Part shown: piece by piece, positions 57,395 through 64,000 of the stretch | How positions within the stretch are numbered: position 1 is the first letter of the stretch | Layout of the letters: every line of letters starts with the position of its first letter | DNA from: Candidatus Symbiopectobacterium sp. 'North America' | GTDB taxonomy: Bacteria > Pseudomonadota > Gammaproteobacteria > Enterobacterales > Enterobacteriaceae | DNA length: 64,000 nt | NCBI RefSeq assembly: GCF_015762685.1 | Contig: NZ_PEHF01000048.1 | Coordinates: forward strand, 41,089 to 105,088 | Reading direction: 5' to 3' | The notes under the pieces: generated by a model | What the model was told of the DNA's origin: nothing | Database searches by the model: none | Seen by the model: only the letters and a program-made list of their open reading frames with translations | Position numbers and translations under genes: made by a program

Positions 57395-58258
57395 TTAAAG
57401 AATAATGGTGCGATTACCGTAAACGAAAACCCGTTGTGCCAGCACACGGTACAGAGCGCGGCTCAGCACGTTTTTCTCTACGTCGCGGCCTGCACGCATC
57501 ATATCATCGGCGGTATAGGTGTGATCGACGTTGATCACATCCTGCATGATGATCGGACCCTCATCCAGGTTGTCGTTCACGTAGTGGGCGGTCGCACCGA
57601 TGATCTTCACACCGCGCTCATAGGACTGATTGTATGGACGTGCACCGATGAACGCGGGCAGGAACGAGTGGTGGATGTTAATCACCTGATTCGGATAGTG
57701 CTGCACAAAAGCAGGCGTCAAAATGCGCATGTATTTGGCCAATACCACGTAATCCGGTTTGTACGCATCAATCTGCTCAATCATCAACTGGTCATGCGCT
57801 TCTCGTGAGAGCCCTTCATGGCTCACCAGATGGAACGGGATATCAAAACGTTCTACCAGCGTCTGCAACGTATCGTGGTTACCAATCACGGCGGCAATCT
57901 TCACATCCAGGCCACCGTAGGCACTCTTCATCAGCAAATCGCCCAGACAATGCGCTTCTTTAGTGACCAGAACCACGATACGGCGGCGGCCTGCATCACT
58001 CAGTTCGCGCACGGAGCCTTCCGGCAGCGCGCCGTCTAAATCGGCCAGCAGCCTAGTATCATTGAATATCCCTTCTAATTCGGTACGCATGAAAAAGCGC
58101 CCGGTGCGGTGATCGACAAATTCATTGTTCTGCACAATGTTTAATTCGTGTTTGTAGCAGATGTTGGTAATTTTTGCGATAAGCCCCTTTGCATCGGGGC
58201 AAATGGTACGCAACACTTTTCGTTGTATTGCCTGAGATTGCATCGTTTGGGATTGCAT
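57395..58258 (-). CDS. purU: Formyltetrahydrofolate deformylase
   Basis: PurU hydrolyses 10-formyl-THF to formate and THF, balancing one-carbon pools and feeding PurT. It has 287 residues: an N-terminal ACT domain (about 12-85; VLRTICPDAKGLIAKITNIC) and a formyltransferase-fold domain with INIHHSFLPAFIGARPYNQS and ATAHYVNDNLDEGPII, which holds the catalytic Asp. ATG 58258 (MQSQTMQSQAIQRKV) is preceded by AGGG; an internal ATG five codons later is also possible. It is intact and related in theme to the folate gene pabB, which is broken. Confidence 0.95.
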   Translation of the reverse strand: MQSQTMQSQAIQRKVLRTICPDAKGLIAKITNICYKHELNIVQNNEFVDHRTGRFFMRTELEGIFNDTRLLADLDGALPEGSVRELSDAGRRRIVVLVTKEAHCLGDLLMKSAYGGLDVKIAAVIGNHDTLQTLVERFDIPFHLVSHEGLSREAHDQLMIEQIDAYKPDYVVLAKYMRILTPAFVQHYPNQVINIHHSFLPAFIGARPYNQSYERGVKIIGATAHYVNDNLDEGPIIMQDVINVDHTYTADDMMRAGRDVEKNVLSRALYRVLAQRVFVYGNRTIIL

Positions 58259-58383
58259 GGAAATAAGAACCCTGTCCAAAATCGTCTGTCATCATCCCCG
58301 AAAGCCGGCTCGTTCGTGCGATTTATCGCCGCGATAAGGGGAAGCATGCCACCGGGTTACATTTTTTGCCTTACACTACGCGC

Positions 58384-58854
58384 CTATCCACGCCGGCAGC
58401 ACTGTTTGTATTTTTTGTCCGAACCGCACGGACAGCGATCGTTTCTGCCAGTTTGCAGATGTACGCCGTCTACATAGTACCAGCGATCGAGGCGGCGAAG
58501 GAAGCGTGAGCGCTCGCGCATCAGCGATCTGCGCTCTGGCTGCGAGGTGTCGGTATAGCGCGCAGCGAATTCGACATAACCTTCATCCGTATCGAGTCCT
58601 GGGCTGGTAACCAGCACATTCAATCGTTGCCACTGCGTATCCTGAGCGCTTTCGGTGATTGAAGCACGCCATTTTTCAGGATGAAGCGCAGGATCCCAGG
58701 TAGCGATAAGATAATCAACATCATGGGCTACGTAAGCACAATAGCGTGAACGCATTAATGCTTCTGGTGTTGGTGCAATGTCGGTGCGTTGCAGATAGGG
58801 AAGGCAGCATGCGGTATACTGCTTACCACTCCCGCAGGGACAGCTTTGCAGCAC
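58384..58854 (-). CDS. ychJ: UPF0225 protein YchJ (SEC-C motifs)
   Basis: A 156-residue protein with zinc-binding SEC-C type motifs at both ends: SCPCGSGKQYTACC near residue 5 and NDRCPCGSDKKYKQCC at the C terminus. A YchJ middle domain (MRSRYCAYVAHDVDYLIATW) lies between. The start is GTG 58854 with AGGAG upstream. E. coli YchJ is 152 residues. The function is unknown; SEC-C modules suggest interaction with protein-export or ribosome-associated partners. Confidence 0.92.
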   Translation of the reverse strand: MLQSCPCGSGKQYTACCLPYLQRTDIAPTPEALMRSRYCAYVAHDVDYLIATWDPALHPEKWRASITESAQDTQWQRLNVLVTSPGLDTDEGYVEFAARYTDTSQPERRSLMRERSRFLRRLDRWYYVDGVHLQTGRNDRCPCGSDKKYKQCCRRG

Positions 58855-59005
58855 GGTAACTCCTGGATGTATGACTAACAGTAAAAAAAATTAAAAAATA
58901 TCGATATTTGCGTGAAAATAACTCAACGTCGTGGCGATATGTTACCTAACAATCTCGGTGAGTGGCAATGTGCGCTAAAATGAATAGCGAGATGAGAAGG
59001 ATATC

Positions 59006-59920
59006 ATGAAGCAAAGAAAGATTGGTTTGGCGCTGGGATCGGGCGCGGCGAAAGGATGGGCACATATTGGTGTCATTCAGGCATTGACTGAAATGGGCAT
59101 TGTGGTCGATGTGGTAGCGGGCTGTTCGGTGGGAGCCTTGGTGGGTGCAGCGTATGCCTCCAATCGCTTGAATTCCATGGCGCGCTGGGTGAGTGGGTTT
59201 CATCATTGGGATGTGATTCGCCTGATGGATCTCTCCTGGCAGCGTGGCGGGTTATTGCGCGGCGATCGGGTATTTAACCAGGTGCGACACATCTTGCGTA
59301 CCCAGCAGATCGACGAGTGTGCTATCAAGTTCGGGGCAGTGGCCACCAACCTGACAACGGCGCGAGAACTGTGGCTTACCGAGGGCGATCTGCACCATGC
59401 GATCCGCGCCTCATGCAGTATGCCGGGGTTGCTTGCGCCCGTGCGACACAATGCCTATTGGCTGGTTGATGGTGCTGTGGTGAACCCGGTGCCGGTTTCT
59501 CTTGCTCGCGCATTGGGCGCTGACGTGGTGATTGCTGTGGATTTGCAGCATAACGCGACGCTGGGACATGACGACATGCTGTCCGTGGCCGCGATGGCTG
59601 AAGAGACGCATGCGGATTCTACGCGGCTCAACTGGCAGCACAAGCTCCGGCAGCGCTTGTCCATGGGGTTGCAGCGTCAGCGTGCCAACCGTGCACCTTC
59701 AGCGATGGATATCATGACGGCCTCCATTCAGGTGCTGGAAAACCGTTTAAAAATGCATCGTATGGCTGGCGATCCGCCTGATGTGGTGGTGCAGCCCTAT
59801 TGTCCACAAATTGCCACGCTGGATTTTCACCGTGCGCAAGAGGCGATTGCCGCAGGGCGACTGGCCGTGGAGAAAAAGCAAGATGAATTACAACTGCTGG
59901 TAAACCGAGACGCAGGTTAG
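59006..59920 (+). CDS. rssA: Patatin-like phospholipase-family protein RssA
   Basis: A 304-residue patatin-like protein. The oxyanion-hole glycines are in LALGSGAAKGWAHIG, the nucleophile Ser in VAGCSVGALVGAAYAS, and the catalytic Asp in LVDGAVVNPVP. It precedes rssB, as in E. coli, and is probably co-transcribed with it. Its physiological substrate is unknown. ATG 59006 has AGAAGG upstream. It is intact. Confidence 0.95.
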   Translation: MKQRKIGLALGSGAAKGWAHIGVIQALTEMGIVVDVVAGCSVGALVGAAYASNRLNSMARWVSGFHHWDVIRLMDLSWQRGGLLRGDRVFNQVRHILRTQQIDECAIKFGAVATNLTTARELWLTEGDLHHAIRASCSMPGLLAPVRHNAYWLVDGAVVNPVPVSLARALGADVVIAVDLQHNATLGHDDMLSVAAMAEETHADSTRLNWQHKLRQRLSMGLQRQRANRAPSAMDIMTASIQVLENRLKMHRMAGDPPDVVVQPYCPQIATLDFHRAQEAIAAGRLAVEKKQDELQLLVNRDAG

Positions 59921-60030
59921 TGGAGTAGCAGCGCCTGTTAAGTATCAACAAGGGTAAAAGTTTAGAGTGGCAGGGGTTTAGGCCGAACAACGCGAGGGAA
60001 TATGCATGAAGTTGACGTATGAGGTCATCA

Positions 60031-61047
60031 ATGGGTCAGCCATTAACAGATAAGCACATTTTGATTGTTGAAGATGAGGCGGTATTTCGTTCCGTGATCG
60101 CTGGCTATCTGACATCGCTGGGTACGTCTGTGCGTGAAGCTGTCAATGGGGTGGATGCATTAGCCATAATGCAAAGCTATCGCCCTGATTTGATCGTGTG
60201 CGATTTGGAAATGCCGCTAATGGGGTGCATTGAGTTCGTTGAAACGCTCAGGTTGCAAGATAATCGCACGCCCATTCTGGTAGTGTCTGCCACCAGTCAG
60301 ATGGGTGATGTTGCCAAAGTGCTGCGCCTGGGCGTGCAGGACGTGATGCTTAAACCTATCCGCGATTATGCACGCTTGCGTGAAGCCGTGATGACCTGCA
60401 TGTATCCCGATATGTTTACTTCTCAACTGAGCGAAGTTGAGCAGTTGATGGAGGATATGGATTCACTCAATCAATCGCCAGATGCGGTCAATAAACTGCT
60501 GGCGCAGCTACAGCCTCCAGTGCAACAAAAAATGGCAGGTTGCAACGTGCGTTACCGCCAATTGACGTCATTGGAGCAACCGGGGCTGGTGCTGGATATT
60601 GCCGCGTTGTCTGATGATGATTTAGCGTTCTATTGTCTTGATGTGACGCAATCTGTGAACAATAACGGCACGCTGGCAGCTCTGCTGCTGCGCACACTGT
60701 TTAACGGGTTGTTACAAGAGTATCTGGCTAATCAGCAACACCGTCTACCCGAATTGCCTGTGTTATTGCGACAGGTCAACCAATTGCTGCGTCAGGCTAA
60801 TCTTAATGGGCGTTTCCCGCTGCTGGTGGGTTACTATCACCGAGGATTGCAACGACTCATCCTTATTTCAGCCGGTTTACATGCCATGCTGAACGCAGGA
60901 GAGGAACAGTTGGTTTTAAACAATGGTATTCCGCTCGGCACCCTCGATGGAGCATATCTTAACCAATTAAACTATGAGTGCGCCACTTTTGAATGTCAGG
61001 TTTGGGGGCGCGGTGGGCGCTTACGACTGATGTTATCAGCAGATTGA
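60031..61047 (+). CDS. rssB: Response regulator RssB, adaptor for RpoS degradation
   Basis: RssB delivers the stress sigma factor RpoS to ClpXP. The 338 residues comprise a receiver domain (about 1-125; phosphorylated Asp58 in LIVCDLEMP, acidic pair in VEDEAVFR, conserved Lys in VMLKPI) and a PP2C-like C-terminal domain without phosphatase activity (GLVLDIAALSDDDLAFYCLD). ATG 60031 (MGQPLTDKHILIVEDE) follows GAGGT and matches E. coli; the frame is open four codons upstream. It is intact although RpoS-dependent yeaG and yeaH are broken. Confidence 0.95.
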   Translation: MGQPLTDKHILIVEDEAVFRSVIAGYLTSLGTSVREAVNGVDALAIMQSYRPDLIVCDLEMPLMGCIEFVETLRLQDNRTPILVVSATSQMGDVAKVLRLGVQDVMLKPIRDYARLREAVMTCMYPDMFTSQLSEVEQLMEDMDSLNQSPDAVNKLLAQLQPPVQQKMAGCNVRYRQLTSLEQPGLVLDIAALSDDDLAFYCLDVTQSVNNNGTLAALLLRTLFNGLLQEYLANQQHRLPELPVLLRQVNQLLRQANLNGRFPLLVGYYHRGLQRLILISAGLHAMLNAGEEQLVLNNGIPLGTLDGAYLNQLNYECATFECQVWGRGGRLRLMLSAD

Positions 61048-61283
61048 GGGCTTGCGCAGTGTGATGAGGCCTACGGAATAGTCTGATAGGCGTTCATCAT
61101 GCAATTTGTTGCATACTCTTCGCTTTCGTAATTAATTTTTATTTCCTACTATATAAAGCGTTGTTTTATTTTTATCATAGCCATCGCGTTTACCGGGTGT
61201 TGTCTCTGGCCGAGCAGGCTAGTGTACCCCGAATTAAACCCGGCAATAAAGTTCATTATTTGAACGGTATATCAGAGGTTTTT

Positions 61284-62186
61284 ATGTCAACGGTGAATAA
61301 AAAAGTTAAAAAAGCGGTCATCCCCGTCGCAGGGCTAGGGACTCGGATGCTGCCGGCAACAAAAGCGATTCCAAAAGAAATGTTGCCGCTGGTTGATAAG
61401 CCGCTCATTCAATACGTCGTCAATGAGTGTATTGCCGCAGGCTTGAACGAAATCATTTTAGTTACACACTCATCCAAGAATTCCATTGAAAACCACTTCG
61501 ATACCAGTTTTGAGCTGGAAGCGATGCTGGAAAAGCGCGTTAAGCGTCAACTGTTGGAAGAAGTTCAGTCTATTTGCCCGAAACATGTCACCATCATGCA
61601 AGTGCGTCAGGGGCTGGCAAAAGGATTGGGGCACGCTGTCATGTGTGCACACCCTTTAGTGGGGGATGAACCCGTCGCTGTTATTTTGCCCGACGTTATC
61701 ATTGATGAATTTGAATCTAATCTGAAGAAAGACAACCTGAGTGAAATGCTGGCACGTTTTTCTGAAACGGGTCACAGCCAAATTATGGTTGAACCGGTTG
61801 AAGAAGTCAGCAGCTATGGTGTTGTTGATTGCAAAGGGCAAACATTACAGCCTGGCGACAGTGCACCGATGGTGGGTGTAGTGGAAAAACCCAAGGCGTC
61901 AGAGTCACCTTCTAATTTGGCTATTGTCGGTCGCTATGTACTTTCGGCTGATATTTGGTCTCTGCTGGAAAAAACACTGCCGGGAGCGGGTAATGAAATC
62001 CAGTTAACGGATGCCATTACCATGTTGATGGAAAAAGAAACCGTGGAAGCGTACCACCTTAAAGGTGTAAGTCATGACTGCGGAAACAAATTGGGTTACA
62101 TGCGTGCATTTGTAGAATACGGCCTGCGTCACAATACGCTGGGTAATGATTTTGCCGCATGGCTTAATGAAAATGATGTGAAATAA
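61284..62186 (+). CDS. galU: UTP-glucose-1-phosphate uridylyltransferase
   Basis: GalU makes UDP-glucose for LPS, exopolysaccharide, trehalose and galactose metabolism. It is 300 residues. The nucleotide-binding motif is [20 protein letters not shown], followed by [18 protein letters not shown] and [15 protein letters not shown] with catalytic Lys. ATG 61284 ([17 protein letters not shown]) follows AGAGG; the frame is open back to 61161 but with no family sequence. It lies between rssB and hns as in E. coli and is intact. Confidence 0.96.
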   Translation: MSTVNKKVKKAVIPVAGLGTRMLPATKAIPKEMLPLVDKPLIQYVVNECIAAGLNEIILVTHSSKNSIENHFDTSFELEAMLEKRVKRQLLEEVQSICPKHVTIMQVRQGLAKGLGHAVMCAHPLVGDEPVAVILPDVIIDEFESNLKKDNLSEMLARFSETGHSQIMVEPVEEVSSYGVVDCKGQTLQPGDSAPMVGVVEKPKASESPSNLAIVGRYVLSADIWSLLEKTLPGAGNEIQLTDAITMLMEKETVEAYHLKGVSHDCGNKLGYMRAFVEYGLRHNTLGNDFAAWLNENDVK

Positions 62187-62242
62187 CCTGATTCGATGGC
62201 GCTTTGCCTTGTGGTTCGCGGGGCGTCACGAAAAATGGATAT

Positions 62243-62270
62243 AAAAAACCCCGTTAAACGGGGTTTTTTT
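62243..62270 (+). terminator. Rho-independent terminator after galU
   Basis: CCCCGT-TAA-ACGGGG with an A-run before and seven T residues after. The A and T runs extend the stem, and the hairpin can act in both directions for the convergent galU and hns. Confidence 0.93.
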
Positions 62271-62301
62271 GTTAAATAAACACAACCATTCCGATTGGGA
62301 A

Positions 62302-62709
62302 TTACAGCAGGAAATCGTCCAGAGATTTACCTTGCTCTTCAATAGCTTTCTTGATCACGGCAGGGGTGCGGCCTTGGCCAGTCCAGGTTCTTGCTTCGCC
62401 GTTTTCATCAGTATATTGATATTTTGCCGGGCGTGCAGCGCGTTTGCTTTTGCCCGGCGTTTTTGCTGCGCCCAAAGATTGCAACAGTTCATTCGGGTCA
62501 ATGCCATCAGCAATCAACATGTCACAATATTGCTGTAATTTACGGGTACGTTCTTCGATTTCTGCCTGAGCCTGATTATCTTCGTCACGACGCTCATTGA
62601 CAACGACTTCCAGTTTTTCCAGCATTTCTTCCAAAGTATCCAGGCTGCATTCTCTCGCTTGGGCGCGCAGAGTACGGATGTTGTTTAGAACCTTTAGTGC
62701 TTCGCTCAT
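62302..62709 (-). CDS. hns: Histone-like nucleoid-structuring protein H-NS
   Basis: A 135-residue nucleoid protein that silences AT-rich and horizontally acquired DNA. The N-terminal oligomerisation domain is helical ([20 protein letters not shown], then a coiled coil to about 80), a linker is rich in Lys and Ala, and the C-terminal DNA-binding loop is [16 protein letters not shown]. It is intact. The AT-rich LRR genes in this window are the kind of target it would silence. Confidence 0.97.
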   Translation of the reverse strand: MSEALKVLNNIRTLRAQARECSLDTLEEMLEKLEVVVNERRDEDNQAQAEIEERTRKLQQYCDMLIADGIDPNELLQSLGAAKTPGKSKRAARPAKYQYTDENGEARTWTGQGRTPAVIKKAIEEQGKSLDDFLL

Positions 62710-63321
62710 TGTGATAATCTCAAATAATATTATTGGTGGCGTATGTAGGGTGATAATAGATGGCTATTTTATTTTCTGCAATAGTCAAATTTGTAAGATT
62801 GTTAAAAAATAGCGTTTTTAAAACCGATATCACGTTGCTGCCAAGGTAAATAAAAGCACATCATTAACAAATGAAATACCTGTTACTTGAGTATTACTCC
62901 GCACGCTGCGTTAAAACGGTTAGCGTCGATACTGACAGGATGCGATATAAGCATTTTTTATACCCGAAATGTTTACCTTTTGTCAGCGTTGATAAACACA
63001 AATCAAGTTACTCGTTTTCTTACTCAGAAGAGGGCGATTTCACGTCGTTTTGGTCTGTATCATACAACGCTAATTATTTACGCTAAATATCGCTCATGCA
63101 GTTAATGTTTTTCTATGTATAGGAATTTTCGCAATTGCCGATTGCTTTATATACGTTGATTACCGACGCCATTGTGGCGGTGATGGCGTCACTATCCCGA
63201 CGTGTTGTCTCTCATGGAGCGTGGGGCAGCATAGGCAAGCGGGCACGCTGGTTATTTCAAAATATGATACAATGCGCCGCCGCGCGTTGCGCGGGTAAAG
63301 CGCTCTTTTGGGGTTATAAAC
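62710..63321. other. Intergenic region between hns and tdk
   Basis: About 600 bases of AT-rich sequence containing the hns promoter and the tdk leader. Short plus-strand frames at 62871-63105 show no family features or ribosome-binding sites. No RNA gene or repeat is recognised. Confidence 0.5.
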
Positions 63322-63930
63322 ATGGCACAACTTTATTTTTATTACTCGGCAATGAACGCGGGAAAGTCTACCGCATTATTACAGTCCTCTTATAACTATC
63401 AGGAACGGGGGATGAGGACGCTGATTTTAACGGCTGAAATAGACCACCGTGATGGTATCGGGCGGGTCAGCTCGCGTATTGGACTTTCCGCCCCAGCGTT
63501 GGTGTTTAATTTACAAACTGACTTGTTTACCTTGTTGGTTAATGCGCAACATGAGCAGCCTGTGCACTGTATATTAATCGATGAGTGTCAGTTTCTAACC
63601 CGCGAGCAGGTGAACCAACTGTCAGACATTGTCGATGAATTGGATATTCCGGTGCTGTGTTACGGCCTACGTACTGATTTTCAGGGCGAATTATTCTCCG
63701 GCAGCCAGTATTTGCTCGCCTGGGCGGATAAGCTGATCGAGTTGAAAACGGTCTGTTATTGCGGGTGCAAAGCGAATAGAGTGCTGCGGCTTGACGCGCA
63801 TGGCAATCCGCTGCGTGAAGGTGAACAGGTGGTGATCGGCGGCAATGAGCGCTATGTGTCAGTCTGCCGCAAACACTACAAAAGCGCATTGGGATTAACC
63901 CATGCGTCACTATCGGCAGATAGACAATAG
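63322..63930 (+). CDS. tdk: Thymidine kinase
   Basis: Salvage enzyme that phosphorylates thymidine, 202 residues (E. coli 205). The P-loop is [12 protein letters not shown], the DECQFL motif holds the metal-binding Asp and catalytic Glu near residue 85, and the zinc-binding cysteines lie in [14 protein letters not shown] and SVCRKHY. The extra Cys in CYCGC is Arg in E. coli. It follows hns divergently, as in E. coli, and is intact. adhE, the usual next gene, lies outside the window. Confidence 0.95.
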   Translation: MAQLYFYYSAMNAGKSTALLQSSYNYQERGMRTLILTAEIDHRDGIGRVSSRIGLSAPALVFNLQTDLFTLLVNAQHEQPVHCILIDECQFLTREQVNQLSDIVDELDIPVLCYGLRTDFQGELFSGSQYLLAWADKLIELKTVCYCGCKANRVLRLDAHGNPLREGEQVVIGGNERYVSVCRKHYKSALGLTHASLSADRQ

Positions 63931-64000
63931 GCAGATAAAAATCTATGGTCACCCCCGCTTTTGCAACACTGATTTTCGATTGATGTTGGGCTTGCTTAAA

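Noticed and set aside
62871..63105. Two overlapping 70-codon frames between hns and tdk
   Set aside because: No ribosome-binding site, no family features, AT-rich promoter-type sequence.

Overview
The window is chromosomal DNA of an enterobacterium (order Enterobacterales). Almost every recognisable gene has an Escherichia coli counterpart in blocks of E. coli-like order: manXYZ, yoaE, sdaA, nudL, pabB, yoaH, yoaB, yoaA, tsaB, slp-type gene, fadD, rnd; minCDE, ycgL, ycgM, ycgN; dsbB, nhaB, fadR, ycgB, dadA; yeaH, yeaG, mipA, yeaE, yeaD, gapA, msrB, yeaC, pncA, ansA, sppA, ydjA, topB, ynjH, xthA; tRNA-Tyr, purU, ychJ, rssA, rssB, galU, hns, tdk. Joining these blocks, and finding a TRIC-family gene, Opp-type ABC genes and type III effector remnants, points away from E. 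coli itself. It suggests a plant- or insect-associated group such as Pectobacteriaceae or a Sodalis-like lineage. I cannot name the species from sequence alone.

The dominant feature is gene decay. About 18 loci are broken by in-frame stops, frameshifts or both: pabB, fadD, ycgM, two LRR effectors, nhaB, dadA, a fused ABC permease, its binding protein, yeaH, yeaG, yeaE, yeaD, yeaC, ansA, a secreted Cys-rich protein, xthA and an MFS transporter. Two more, pncA and nudL, are full length but have lost a conserved active-site residue. The lesions are mostly single and recent, because the flanking reading frames are still easy to read. Core genes (min system, gapA, topB, sppA, hns, galU, rnd, tsaB, dsbB, fadR, rssB) are intact.

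Layout. 1-4.6 kb: mannose PTS (partial) and the TerC-like yoaE with a long structured leader. 4.6-15.7 kb: sdaA to rnd, with fadD broken behind a good FadR operator. 15.7-19.6 kb: min operon and ycgLMN, with a 193-bp palindromic mobile-type repeat. 19.6-23.5 kb: an accessory island where E. coli has hlyE-umuDC, holding a small lipoprotein, a secreted ricin-like protein and two decayed type III LRR effector genes. 23.6-30 kb: dsbB to dadA. 30-36.4 kb: a Bcr-type MFS gene and a decayed Opp/Cnt-like ABC operon behind a Zur-box-like sequence. 37-54.8 kb: yeaH to xthA, the most eroded stretch. 54.8-57.1 kb: a tandem glycine riboswitch in front of a TRIC/UPF0126 gene, then a broken MFS gene. 57.1-64 kb: tRNA-Tyr to tdk, all intact.

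Together the lesions would remove fatty-acid activation (FadD) while keeping its regulator FadR, and would remove aminodeoxychorismate synthase component I (PabB), D-amino-acid oxidation (DadA), asparaginase I, probably nicotinamidase, the YeaG/YeaH stress kinase system, NhaB antiport and exonuclease III. That is the pattern expected of a lineage shifting to a nutrient-rich or host-restricted life.
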